DNA of 64,000 nt from Archivesica marissinica (taxonomy: Eukaryota > Mollusca > Bivalvia > Venerida > Vesicomyidae). A program made the position numbers and the translations under genes. The stretch spans positions 45,209,272-45,273,271 of the forward strand of contig CM026397.1 of assembly GCA_014843695.1 (NCBI GenBank), in the 5' to 3' direction. The notes under the pieces are model-generated. The model worked only from the letters and a program-made list of their open reading frames with translations. It was not told the DNA's origin and made no database searches. Each line of letters opens with the position of its first letter. The first letter of the stretch is position 1. Shown here one piece after another: positions 10,568 through 24,944 of this stretch.

Positions 10568-13500
10568 TACCACCTATATATCCCGTCCTTTACGCGTTCA
10601 CTGATAGTCTACCACCTATATATCCCGTCCTTTACCCGTTCACTGACAGTCTACCACCTATATATCCCGTCCTTTACCCGTTCACTGACAGTCTATCACC
10701 TATATACCCCGTCCTTTACTCGTTCACTGACAGTCTACCACCTATATACCCCGTCCTTTTCCCGTTCACTGACAGTCTATCACCTATATACGCCGTCCTT
10801 TACTCGTTCACTGACAGTCTATCACCTATATACCCCGTCCTTTACTCGTTCACTGACAGTCTACAACCTATATATCCCGTCCTTTACTCGTTCACTGACA
10901 GTCTACCACCTATATACCCCGTCCTTTACTCGTTCACTGACAGTCTACAACCTATATATCCCGTCCTTTACTCGTTCACTGACAGTCTATCACCTATATA
11001 CCCCGTCCTTTACTCGTTCACTGACAGTCTACCACCTATATATCCCGTCCTTTACTCGTTCACTGACAGTCTACCACCTATATACCCCGTCCTTTACTCG
11101 TTCACTGACAGTCTACCACCTATATATCCCGTCCTTTACTCGTTCACTGACAGTCTACCACCTATATATCCCGTCCTTTACCCGTTCACTGACAGTCTAC
11201 CACCTATATATCCGTCCTTTACCCGTTCACTGACAGTCTACCACCTATATATCCCGTCCTTTACTCGTTCACTGACAGTCTACCACCTATATATCCCGTC
11301 CTTTACCCGTTCACTGACAGTCTACCCCTATATACCCCGTCCTTTACCCGTTCACTGACAGTCTACCACCTATATACCCGTCCTTTACTCGTTCACTGAC
11401 AGTCTACCACCTATATACCCCGTCCTTTACCCGTTCACTGACAGTCTACCACCTATATATCCCGTCCTTTACTCGTTCACTGACAGTCTACCACCTATAT
11501 ATCCCGTCCTTTACCCGTTCACTGACAGTCTACCACCTATATATCCCGTCCTTTACCCGTTCACTGACAGTCTATCACCTATATACCCCGTCCTTTACTC
11601 GTTCACTGACAGTCTACCACCTATATATCCCGTCCTTTACTCGTTCACTGACAGTCTACCACCTATATATCCCGTCCTTTACTCGTTCACTGATAGTCTA
11701 CCACCTATATATCCCGTCCTTTACCCGTTCACTGACAGTCTACCACCTATATATCCCGTCCTTTACCCGTTCACTGACAGTCTATCACCTATATACCCCG
11801 TCCTTTACTCGTTCACTGACAGTCTACCACCTATATATCCCGTCCTTTACTCGTTCACTGACAGTCTACCACCTATATACCCCGTCCTTTACTCGTTCAC
11901 TGACAGTCTACCACCTATATATCCCGTCCTTTACCCGTTCATGACAGTCTATCACCTATATATCCCGTCCTTTACCCGTTCACTGACAGTCTATCACCTA
12001 TATACCCCGTCCTTTACTCGTTCACTGACAGTCCACCACCTATATACCCCGTCCTTTTCCCGTTCACTGACAGTCTACCACCTATATATCCCGTCCTTTA
12101 CTCGTTCACTGATAGTCTACCACCTATATATCCCGTCCTTTACCCGTTCACTGACAGTCTACCACCTATATATCCCGTCCTTTACCCGTTCACTGACAGT
12201 CTACCACCTATATATCCCGTCCTTTACTCGTTCACTGACAGACCACCTATATACCTCCTTTACTCGTTCACTGACAGTCTACCACCTATATACCCCGTCC
12301 TTTACTCGTTCACTGACAGTCTACCACCTATATACCCCGTCCTTTACTCGTTCACTGACAGTCTACCACCTATATATCCCGTCCTTTACCCGTTCACTGA
12401 TAGTCTACCACCTATATATCCCGTCCTTTACTCGTTCACTGACAGTCTACCACCTATATATCCCGTCCTTTACCCGTTCACTGACAGTCTACCACCTATA
12501 TACCCCGTCCTTTACCCGTTCACTGACAGTCTACCACCTATATACCCCGTCCTTTACTCGTTCACTGACAGTCTACCACCTATATACCCCGTCCTTTACT
12601 CGTTCACTGACAGTCTACCACCTATATATCCCGTCCTTTACCCGTTCACTGATAGTCTACCACCTATATATCCCGTCCTTTACTCGTTCACTGACAGTCT
12701 ACCACCTATATATCCCGTCCTTTACCCGTTCACTGACAGTCTACCACCTATATACCCCGTCCTTTACCCGTTCACTGACAGTCTACCACCTATATACCCC
12801 GTCCTTTACTCGTTCACTGACAGTCTACCACCTATATACCCCGTCCTTTACTCGTTCACTGACAGTCTACCACCTATATATCCCGTCCTTTACCCGTTCA
12901 CTGATAGTCTACCACCTATATATCCCGTCCTTTACTCGTTCACTGACAGTCTACCACCTATATATCCCGTCCTTTACTCGTTCACTGACAGTCTACCACC
13001 TATATACCCCGTCCTTTACTCGTTCACTGACAGTCTACCACCTATATACCCCGTCCTTTACTCGTTCACTGACAGTCTACCACCTATATACCCCGTCCTT
13101 TACTCGTTCACTGACAGTCTACCACCTATATATCCCGTCCTTTACCCGTTCACTGACAGTCTACCACCTATATATCCCGTCCTTTACTCGTTCACTGACA
13201 GTCTACCACCTATATATCCCGTCCTTTACTCGTTCACTGACAGTCTACCACCTATATACCCCGTCCTTTACTCGTTCACTGACAGTCTACCACCTATATA
13301 TCCCGTCCTTTACTCGTTCACTGACAGTCTACCACCTATATATCCCGTCCTTTACCCGTTCACTGACAGTCTACCACCTATATATCCCGTCCTTTACTCG
13401 TTCACTGACAGTCTACCACCTATATACCCGTCCTTTACTCGTTCACTGACAGTCTACCACCTATATATCCCGTCCTTTACCCGTTCACTGACAGTCACCA

Positions 13501-13889
13501 CCTATATCCCGCCTTTCCCGTTCACTGACAGTCTACCACCTATATACCCGTCCTTTACTCGTTCACTGACAGTCTACCACCTATATACCCCGTCCTTTAC
13601 TCGTTCACTGACAGTCTACCACCTATATATCCCGTCCTTTACTCGTTCACTGACAGTCTACCACCTATATACCCCGTCCTTTACTCGTTCACTGACAGTC
13701 TACCACCTATATATCCCGTCCTTTACTCGTTCACTGACAGTCTACCACCTATATACCCCGTCCTTTACTCGTTCACTGACAGTCTACCACCTATATATCC
13801 CGTCCTTTACTCGTTCACTGACAGTCTACCACCTATATATCCCGTCCTTTACTCGTTCACTGACAGTCTACCACCTATATATCCCGTCC

Positions 13890-15110
13890 TTTACTCGTTC
13901 AATGATTGTCTACCACCTATATATCCCGTCCTTTACCCGTTCACTGACAGTCTACAACCTATATATCTCGTCCTTTACCCGTTCACTGATAGTCTACCAC
14001 CTTTATACCCCGTCCTTTACTCGTTCACTGACAGTCTACCACCTATATATCCCGTCCTTTACCCGTTCACTGACAGTCTCTCACCTATATACCCCGTCCG
14101 TTACCTTTCACTGACGTCTATCACCTATATACCCCGTCCTTTACTCGTTCACTGACAGTCTACCACCTATATACCCCGTCCTTTTCCCGTTCATTGACTG
14201 TCTACCACCTACATATCCCGTCCTTTACGCATTCACTGTTAGTCTACCACCTATATATCCCGTCCTTTACCCGTTCACTGACAGTCTACCACCTATATAT
14301 CCCGTCCTTTACCCGTTCACTGATAGTCTATCACCTATATACCCCGTCCTTTACTCGTTCACTGACAGTCCACCACCTATATGCCCCGTCCTTTTCCCGT
14401 TCACTGACAGTCTATCACCTATATACGCCGTCCTTTACTCGTTCACTGACAGTCTATCACCTTTATACCCCGTCCTTTACTCGTTCACTGACAGTCTACA
14501 ACCTATATATCCCGTCCTTTACTCGTTCACTGACAATCTACCACCTATATACCCCGTCCTTTACTCGTTCACTGACAGTCTACAACCTATATATCCCGTC
14601 CTTTTCTCGTTCACTGACAGTCTCTCACCTATATACCCCGTCCGTTACCCGTTCACTGACTGTCTACCACCTATATATCCCGTCCTTTACGCGTTCACTG
14701 TTAGTCTACCACCTATATACCCCGTCCTTTACTCGTTCACTGACAGTCTACCACCTATATATCCCGTCCTTTACTCGTTCACTGATTTTCTACCACCTAT
14801 ATATCCCGTCCTGTACTCGTTCTCTGACAGTCTACCACCTATATACCCCGTCCTTTACTCGTTCACTGACAGTCTACAACATATATATCCCGTCCTTTAC
14901 TCGTTCACTGACAGTCTACCACCTATATACCCCGTCCTTTACTCGTTCACTGACAGTCTACCACCTATATACTCCGTCCTTTACTCGTTCACTGATAGTC
15001 TACCACCTATATATCCCGTCCTTTACTCGTTCACTGACAGTCTACCACCTATATACCCCGTCCTTTACTCGTTCACTGACAGTCTACCACCTATATATCC
15101 CGTCCTTTAC
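13890..15110. repeat. Higher-order block of the 42-bp satellite, copy 1
   Basis: This stretch shares its ordered set of rare unit variants with 16551-17770 (offset about 2650-2664): aatgattgtc, then acaacctatatatctcg, then cacctttatacc, cactgttagtc twice, and gattttctacc followed by cctgtactcg. The order match shows a segmental duplication within the array. Confidence 0.8.
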
Positions 15111-16550
15111 ACGTTCATGACAGTCTATCACCTATACATCCCGTCCTTTACCCGTTCACTGACAGTCTACCACCTATATACCCCGTCCTTTTCCCGTTCA
15201 CTGACAGTCTACCACCTATATATCCCGTCCTTTACTCGTTCACTGATAGTCTACCACCTATATATCCCGTCCTTTACCCGTTCACTGACAGTCTACCACC
15301 TATATATCCCGTCCTTTACCCGTTCACTGACAGTCTACCACCTATATATCCCGTCCTTTACTCGTTTAATGATTGTCTACCACCTATATATCCCGTCCTT
15401 TACCCGTTCACTGACAGTCTACAACCTATATATCCCGTCCTTTACCCGTTCACTGATAGTCTACCACCTATATACCCCGTCCTTTACTCGTTCACTGACA
15501 GTCTACCACCTATATATCCCGTCCTTTACTCGTTCACTGACAGTCTACCACCTATATATCCCGTCCTTTACTCGTTCACTGACAGTCTACCACCTATATA
15601 TCCCGTCCTTTACTCGTTCACTGATAGTCTACCACCTATATATCCCGTCCTTTACCCGTTCACTGACAGTCTACCACCTATATATCCCGTCCTTTACCCG
15701 TTCACTGATAGTCTACCACCTATATACCCCGTCCTTTACTCGTTCACTGACAGTCTACCACCTATATATCCCGTCCTTTACCCGTTCACTGACAGTCTAC
15801 CACCCGTCTATCACTGACGTCTACACCTATATACCCCGTCCTTTACTCGTTCACTGACAGTCTACCACCTATATACCCCGTCCTTTACCCGTTCATTGAC
15901 TCTACCACCTAATATCCCGTCCTTTACCGTTCACTGATAGTCTACCACCTATATATCCCGTCCTTTACTCGTTCACTGACAGTCTACCACCTATATATCC
16001 CGTCCTTTACACGTTCATGACAGTCTACCACCTATACATCCCGTCCTTTACCCGTTCACTGACAGTCTATCACCTATATACCCCGTCCTTTACTCGTTCA
16101 CTGACAGTCCACCACCTATATACCCCGTCCTTTTCCCGTTCACTGACAGTCTACCACCTATATATCCCGTCCTTTACTCGTTCACTGATAGTCTACCACC
16201 TATATATCCCGTCCTTTACCCGTTCACTGACAGTCTACCACCTATATATCCCGTCCTTTACCCGTTCACTGACAGTCTACCACCTATATATCCCGTCCTT
16301 TACTCGTTTAATGATTGTCTACCACCTATATATCCCGTCCTTTACCCGTTCACTGACAGTCTACAACCTATATATCTCGTCCTTTACCCGTTCACTGATA
16401 GTCTACCACCTATATACCCCGTCCTTTACTCGTTCACTGACAGTCTACCACCTATATATCCCGTCCTTTACTCGTTCACTGACAGTCTACCACCTATATA
16501 TCCCGTCCTTTACTCGTTCACTGACAGTCTACCACCTATATATCCCGTCC

Positions 16551-17770
16551 TTTACTCGTTTAATGATTGTCTACCACCTATATATCCCGTCCTTTACCCG
16601 TTCACTGACAGTCTACAACCTATATATCTCGTCCTTTACCCGTTCACTGATAGTCTACCACCTTTATACCCCGTCCTGTACTCGTTCACTGACAGTCTAC
16701 CACCAATATATCCCGTCCTTTACCCGTTCACTGACAGTCTCTCACCTATATACCCCGTCCGTTACCTGTTCACTGACGGTCTATCACCTATATACCCCGT
16801 CCTTTACTCGTTCACTGACAGTCTACCACCTATATACCCCGTCCTTTTCCCGTTCATTGACTCTCTACCACCTACATATCCCGTCCTTTACGCATTCACT
16901 GTTAGTCTACCACCTATATATCCCGTCCTTTACCCGTTCACTGACAGTCTACCACCTATATATCCCGTCCTTTACCCGTTCACTGATAGTTTATCACCTA
17001 TATACCCCGTCCTTTACTCGTTCACTGACTGTCCACCACCTATATGCCCCGTCCTTTTCCCGTTCACTGACAGTCTATCACCTATATACGCCGTCCTTTA
17101 CTCGTTCACTGACAGTCTATCACCTATATACCCCGTCCTTTACTCGTTCACTGACAGTCTACAACCTATATATCCCGTCCTTTACTCGTTCACTGACAGT
17201 CTACCACCTATATACCCCGTCCTTTACTCGTTCACTGACAGTCTACAACCTATATATCCCGTCCTTTTCTCGTTCACTGACAGTCTCTCACCTATATACC
17301 CCGTCCTTTACCCGTTCACTGACTGTCTACCACCTATATATCCCGTCCTTTACGCGTTCACTGTTAGTCTACCACCTATATACCCCGTCCTTTACTCGTT
17401 CACTGACAGTCTACCACCTATATATCCCGTCCTTTACTCGTTCACTGATTTTCTACCACCTATATATCCCGTCCTGTACTCGTTCACTGACAGTCTACCA
17501 CCTATATACCCCGTCCTTTACTCGTTCACTGACAGTCTACAACATATATATCCCGTCCTTTACTCGTTCACTGACAGTCTACCACCTATATACCCCGTCC
17601 TTTACTCGTTCACTGACAGTCTACCACCTATATACCCCGTCCTTTACTCGTTCACTGACAGTCTACCACCTATATATCCCGTCCTTTACTCGTTCACTGA
17701 CAGTCTACCACCTATATACCCCGTCCTTTACTCGTTCACTGACAGTCTACCACCTATATACCCGTCCTTT
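16551..17770. repeat. Higher-order block of the 42-bp satellite, copy 2
   Basis: Second copy of the block described at 13890. Small indels between the copies account for the drifting offset. Confidence 0.8.
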
Positions 17771-20700
17771 ACCCGTTCATGACAGTCTACCACCTATATA
17801 TCCCGTCCTTTACCCGTTCACTGATAGTCTACCACCTATATATCCCGTCCTTTACCCGTTCACTGACAGTCTACCACCTATATATCCCGTCCTTTACCCG
17901 TTCACTGACAGTCTACCACCTATATACCCCGTCCTTTACTCGTTCACTGACAGTCCACCACCTATATACCCCGTCCTTTTCCCGTTCACTGACAGTCTAC
18001 CACCTATATACCCCGTCCTTTACTCGTTCACTGACAGTCTACCACCTATATATCCCGTCCTTTACCCGTTCACTGACAGTCTACCACCTATATATCCCGT
18101 CCTTTACCCGTTCACTGACAGTCTACCACCTATATACCCCGTCCTTTACTCGTTCACTGACAGTCTACCACCTATATATCCCGTCCTTTACCCGTTCACT
18201 GACAGTCTACCACCTATATACCCGTCCTTTACTCGTTCACTGACAGTCTACCACCTATATATCCCGTCCTTTACTCGTTCACTGACAGTCTACCACCTAT
18301 ATATCCCGTCCTTTACTCGTTCACTGATAGTCTACCACCTATATATCCCGTCCTTTACCCGTTCACTGACAGTCTACCACCTATATATCCCGTCCTTTAC
18401 CCGTTCACTGACAGTCTATCACCTATATACCCCGTCCTTTACTCGTTCACTGACAGTCTACCACCTATATATCCCGTCCTTTACTCGTTCACTGACAGTC
18501 TACCACCTATATACCCCGTCCTTTACTCGTTCACTGACAGTCTACCACCTATATATCCCGTCCTTTACCCGTTCATGACAGTCTATCACCTATACATCCC
18601 GTCCTTTACCCGTTCACTGACAGTCTATCACCTATATACCCCGTCCTTTACTCGTTCACTGACAGTCCACCACCTATATACCCCGTCCTTTTCCCGTTCA
18701 CTGACAGTCTACCACCTATATATCCCGTCCTTTACTCGTTCACTGACAGTCTACCACCTATATATCCCGTCCTTTACCCGTTCACTGACAGTCTACCACC
18801 TATATACCCCGTCCTTTACTCGTTCACTGACAGTCTACCACCTATATATCCCGTCCTTTACTCGTTCACTGACAGTCTACCACCTATATATCCCGTCCTT
18901 TACTCGTTCACTGATAGTCTACCACCTATATATCCCGTCCTTTACCCGTTCACTGACAGTCTACCACCTATATATCCCGTCCTTTACCCGTTCACTGACA
19001 GTCTATCACCTATATACCCCGTCCTTTACTCGTTCACTGACAGTCTACCACCTATATATCCCGTCCTTTACTCGTTCACTGACAGTCTACCACCTATATA
19101 CCCCGTCCTTTACTCGTTCACTGACAGTCTACCACCTATATATCCCGTCCTTTACCCGTTCACTGACAGTCTACCACCTATATATCCCGTCCTTTACCCG
19201 TTCACTGACAGTCTACCACCTATATACCCCGTCCTTTACCGTTCACTGAAGTCACCACCTATATTCCCGTCCTTTACCCGTTCACTGACAGTCTACCACC
19301 TATATACCCCGTCCTTTACTCGTTCACTGACAGTCTACCACCTATATATCCCGTCCTTTACCCGTTCACTGATTTTCTACCACCTATATATCCCGTCCTG
19401 TACTCGTTCACTGACAGTCTACCACCTATATACCCCGTCCTTTACTCGTTCACTGACAGTCTACCACCTATATATCCCGTCCTTTACTCGTTCACTGACA
19501 GTCTACCACCTATATACCCCGTCCTTTACTCGTTCACTGACAGTCTACCACCTATATACCCCGTCCTTTACTCGTTCACTGACAGTCTACCACCTATATA
19601 TCCCGTCCTTTACTCGTTCACTGACAGTCTACCACCTATATATCCCGTCCTTTACTCGTTCACTGATAGTCTACCACCTATATATCCCGTCCTTTACCCG
19701 TTCACTGACAGTCTACCACCTATATATCCCGTCCTTTACCCGTTCACTGATAGTCTACCACCTATATATCCCGTCCTTTACCCGTTCACTGACAGTCTAT
19801 CACCTATATACCCCGTCCTTTACTCGTTCACTGACAGTCTACCACCTATATATCCCGTCCTTTACCCGTTCACTGATTTTCTACCACCTATATATCCCCT
19901 CCTGTACTCGTTCACTGACAGTCTACCACCTATATACCCCGTCCTTTACTCGTTCACTGACAGTCTACAACATATATCCCGTCCTTTACTCGTTCACTGA
20001 CAGTCTACCACCTATATACCCCGTCCTTTACTCGTTCACTGACAGTCTACCACCTATATACCCCGTCCTTTACTCGTTCACTGACAGTCTACCACCTATA
20101 TATCCCGTCCTTTACTCGTTCACTGACAGTCTACCACCTATATACCCCGTCCTTTACTCGTTCACTGACAGTCTACCACCTATATATCCCGTCCTTTACC
20201 CGTTCATGACAGTCTACCACCTATATATCCCGTCCTTTACCCGTTCACTGACAGTCTACCACCTATATACCCCGTCCTTTACTCGTTCACTGACAGTCTA
20301 CCACCTATATATCCCGTCCTTTACTCGTTCACTGACAGTCTACCACCTATATACCCCGTCCTTTACTCGTTCACTGACAGTCTACCACCTATATATCCCG
20401 TCCTTTACTCGTTCACTGACAGTCTACCACCTATATATCCCGTCCTTTACCCGTTCACTGACAGTCTACCCCTATATCCCGTCCTTTACCGTTCATGACA
20501 GTCTACCACCTATATCCCGTCTTTACTCGTTCACTGACAGTCTACCACCTATATATCCCGTCTTTACTCGTTCACTGACAGTCTACCACCTATATACCCC
20601 GTCCTTTACCCGTTCACTGACAGTCTACCACCTATATACCCCGTCCTTTACCCGTTCACTGACAGTCTACCACCTATATACCCCGTCCTTTACCCGTTCA

Positions 20701-23570
20701 CTGACAGTCTACCACCTATATATCCCGTCCTTTACCCGTTCACTGACAGTCTACCACCTATATATCCCGTCCTTTACCCGTTCACTGACAGTCTACCACC
20801 TATATATCCCGTCCTTTACCCGTTCACTGACAGTCTACCACCTATATACCCCGTCCTTTACCGTTCACTGACAGTCTACCACCTATATACCCCGTCCTTT
20901 ACCCGTTCACTGACAGTCTACCACCTATATATCCCGTCCTTTACTCGTTCACTGACAGTCTACCACCTATATACCCCGTCCTTTACCCGTTCACTGACAG
21001 TCTACCACCTATATACCCCGTCCTTTACCCGTTCACTGACAGTCTACCACCTATATACCCCGTCCTTTACCCGTTCACTGACAGTCTACCACCTATATAT
21101 CCCGTCCTTTACTCGTTCACTGACAGTCTACCACCTATATATCCCGTCCTTTACCGTTCACTGACAGTCTACCACCTATATATCCCGTCCTTTACCGTTC
21201 ACTGACAGTCTACCACCTATATATCCCGTCCTTTACCCGTTCACTGACAGTCTATCACCTATATACCCCGTCCTTTACTCGTTCACTGACAGTCTACCAC
21301 CTATATATCCCGTCCTTTACCGTTCACTGATTTTCTACCACCTATATATCCCTCCTTACTCGTTCACTGACAGTCTACCACCTATATACCCCGTCCTTTA
21401 CTCGTTCACTGACAGTCTACCACCTATATATCCCGTCCTTTACTCGTTCACTGACAGTCTACCACCTATATACCCCGTCCTTTACCCGTTCACTGACAGT
21501 CTACCACCTATATACCCCGTCCTTACTCGTTCACTGACAGTCTACCACCTATATATCCCGTCCTTTACTCGTTCACTGACAGTCTACCACCTATATACCC
21601 CGTCCTTTACTCGTTCACTGACAGTCTACCACCTATATATCCCGTCCTTTACCCGTTCATGACAGTCTATCACCTATACATCCCGTCCTTTACCCGTTCA
21701 CTGACAGTCTACCACCTATATACTCCGTCCTTTACTCGTTCACTGATAGTCTACCACCTATATATCCCGTCCTTTACTCGTTCACTGACAGTCTACCACC
21801 TATATACCCCGTCCTTTACTCGTTCACTGACAGTCTACCACCTACATATCCCGTCCTTTACTCGTTAATGACAGTCTACCACCTATATATCCCGTCCTTT
21901 ACCCGTTCATGACAGTCTATCACCTATACATCCCGTCCTTTACCCGTTCACTGACAGTCTATCACCTATATACCCCGTCCTTTACTCGTTCACTGACAGT
22001 CCACCACCTATATACCCCGTCTTTCCCGTTCACTGACAGTCTACCACCTATATATCCCCCGTCCTTTACCGTTTGACAGTCTACCACCTATATATCCCGT
22101 CCTTTACCCGTTCACGTCTACCACCTATATATCCCGTCCTTTACCTTCAAGCCACCCGTCCTTTACCGTCACTGACAGTCTACACCTATATATCCCGTCC
22201 TTTACTCGTTCACTGACAGTCTACCACCTATATACCCCGTCCTTTACTCGTTCACTGACAGTCTACCACCTATATATCCCGTCCTTTACTCGTTCACTGA
22301 CAGTCTATCACCTATATACCCCGTCCTTTACCCGTTCACTGACAGTCTACCACCTATATATCCCGTCCTTTACGCGTTCACTGATAGTCTACCACCTATA
22401 TACCCCGTCCTTTACTCGTTCACTGACAGTCTACCACCTATATATCCCGTCCTTTACTCGTTCACTGATTTTCTACCACCTATATATCCCGTCCTTTACT
22501 CGTTCACTGACAGTCTACCACCTATATACCCCGTCCTTTACTCGTTCACTGACAGTCTACCACCTATATATCCCGTCCTTTACTCGTTCACTGACAGTCT
22601 ACCACCTATATACCCCGTCCTTTACTCGTTCACTGACAGTCTACCACCTATATACTCCGTCCTTTACTCGTTCACTGATAGTCTACCACCTATATATCCC
22701 GTCCTTTACTCGTTCACTGACAGTCTACCACCTATATACCCCGTCCTTTACTCGTTCACTGACAGTCTACCACCTATATATCCCGTCCTTTACACGTTCA
22801 TGACAGTCTATCACCTATACATCCCGTCCTTTACCCGTTCACTGACAGTCTATCACCTATATACCCCGTCCTTTACTCGTTCACTGACAGTCCACCACCT
22901 ATATACCCCGTCCTTTTCCCGTTCACTGACAGTCTACCACCTATATATCCCGTCCTTTACTCGTTCACTGATAGTCTACCACCTATATATCCCGTCCTTT
23001 ACCCGTTCACTGACAGTCTACCACCTATATATCCCGTCCTTTACCCGTTCACTGACAGTCTATCACCTATATACCCCGTCCTTTACTCGTTCACGGACAG
23101 TCTACCACCTATATATCCCGTCCTTTACCCGTTCACTTATTTTCTACCACCTATATATTCCGTCCTGTACTCGTTCACTGACAGTCTACCACCTATATAC
23201 CCCGTCCTTTACTCGTTCACTGACAGTCTACCACCTATATATCCCGTCCTTTACCCGTTCACTGACAGTCTATCACCTATATAGCCCGTCCTTTACCCGT
23301 TCACTGACATTTTACCACCTATATATCCCGTCCTTTACTCGTTCATTGACAGTCTACCACCTATATATCCCGTCCTTTACTCGTTCATTGACAGTCTACC
23401 ACCTATATATCCCGTCCTTTACCCGTTCATTGACAGTCTACCACCTATATATCCCATCCTTTACTCGTTCATTGACAGTCTACCACCTATATACCCCGTC
23501 CTTTTCCCGTTCACTGATAATCTACCACCTATATATACCGTCCTTTACCCGTTCACTGACAGTCTACCAC

Positions 23571-23734
23571 GAGTTCCAGTCGAGGCAAGTAAGCACATTG
23601 TGTCCACATAGGCACTGTGTGAGAGGGGCATGTGCGATAGAGTCAAAGAGGAAAAGCGTTGTACTCATGCATGGGTTCACGGACAGTATATATCCCGTTT
23701 GTATGCGCTCCAGTCATGGCAACTTACAAGTAAA
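23571..23734. other. Unique spacer right of the satellite
   Basis: Single-copy sequence between the satellite edge and a SINE. No gene signal; the 42-bp frame reads on into it only by chance. Confidence 0.5.
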
Positions 23735-23966
23735 TGAAGTCGTGATATCGTAGTGGTAGTGCGTTCGCATCACGTGCGAAAGACTCGGAGTTCGAGCTCC
23801 ACTGGATACATTACGAGTGTGCCCTTAGGCAATGCATTTAAATTCCGCGTTGCCTTTTCTCTCTCCCTCGTGGCGATGGATTCCATCAGGAATGAGGTCT
23901 CGAGAGTTATTAATATAAGTTGAAATAACTTGTTTCGCAATCGAGCTAAAATAAATTTGTATAACT
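23735..23966 (+). mobile_element. SINE-A, full-length copy
   Basis: Head with A-box-like gatatcgtagtggtagtgcg and B-box-like gagttcgagctcc, middle gtgcccttaggcaatgcatt, conserved ctctctccctcgtggcgatg, and tail gcaatcgagctaaaataaat. Well preserved. Confidence 0.9.
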
Positions 23967-24549
23967 AAACACTATTGTATTTGACTGGTTTTCCTTATTT
24001 ACATAGAAGTATACAGTCTACATCCGGTATGACGAATTACGTCGGATCGAGCACAATACAACGACATAACCGAAGTTTGGCATAAGCCAAGTGACCAGTA
24101 AAGGAATTCCATATAATGGAAAATATGACATAAACATAGTCAGTTATGTGCACAATTATTCGAAACGTATTTGAAATGGGACTTTGACACGAATTTGAGG
24201 TAACTGTGAATTTGACATAACCATGTTTGATATAACTGGTGTAGACGGTGCTATAATTGCACCTATGTACAGGACCAATAAATGTAAATATGACGTTACA
24301 TGCCCAACGTAAATGCTACAGAAAACGTAATATCTGCTAGATTGTAATCTATATATGTGAACAAGCACGTGCATTATTGCACGAGAGAACACGTCCGATG
24401 CAGTAAACAGTTGAATGAAAGATACAATGAATTATCATATATCAAACACATATTCATTTAATAATATTTTATTGCTACTTTTTCCATAATGATGAATACA
24501 ATTTACAAATCACAATAACATTACTGTCACATTAATAACATACATAAAA
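23967..24549. other. Non-coding stretch
   Basis: No gene seen. Repeated phrases such as gacataacc and gatataac around 24060-24240 hint at an old DNA transposon, but I cannot define ends. Confidence 0.4.
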
Positions 24550-24576
24550 CCCTAACCCTAACCCTAACCCTAACCC
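24550..24576. repeat. Interstitial telomeric tract, (CCCTAA)n
   Basis: Four and a half perfect units of the canonical metazoan telomere repeat CCCTAA (TTAGGG on the other strand), with abrupt edges in unrelated AT-rich sequence about 1 kb from the end of the 13-kb satellite. Confidence 0.9.
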
Positions 24577-24944
24577 ATACGTGACATTTTCAAAGTGCAA
24601 AAGGATTGGGCTACAAGTTTTGAAAACATTAGCAACAACCCTTTCCAAAGTTCAACTTTGCTATCAATTTCTTCCGATATATGTAGTACTAATATAAGTA
24701 TTTCAAGAAAACTATTGTTGTGATTGAATAAGAAAATGACGGGATACCTTAAGGGAATACTAAAAATGAACAAGAAGAATTGAAAAAAACATATTGAAAT
24801 GCCTTACAAAAATGTCGAGCATTGGTTATACAAGTATTCATTGGTGTCATGTTAACATATGATACGATACTATGCCTGCTATGTTGTAATGCATGCGCGT
24901 GAGTAATCATTACGTATATATTGCTACGCAACACTTCTCTCACA

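Larger units (their letters stand above)
10568..23570. repeat. 13-kb satellite, 42-bp unit, about 310 copies
   Basis: A single uninterrupted array of a 42-bp unit: taccacctatatatcccgtc, ctttacccgttcactgacag, tc. Common variants are tatc/tacc (atatcccg or ataccccg), ttac(t/c)cg, and tatcacc/taccacc. Because 42 is 14 codons, one + strand frame stays open for long stretches (TVYHLYIPSFTRSL repeated, up to about 850 codons), broken by single-base deletions. Rare variants (cactgttagtc, aatgattgtc, gattttctacc, gttcatgacag) recur at large spacings and show higher-order duplication. The left edge is hidden in the gap; the right edge is sharp at ctaccac|gagttcc. Not a gene: no splice context, no non-repeat coding flank, and frame shifts between blocks. 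Confidence 0.97.

Noticed and set aside
10568..19249. Very long + strand ORFs (up to about 850 codons) with a 14-residue repeat
   Set aside because: They arise from a 42-bp tandem repeat whose period is a multiple of three. Frames shift between blocks, starts fall at single-base deletions (gttcatgac), and there is no flanking coding sequence.
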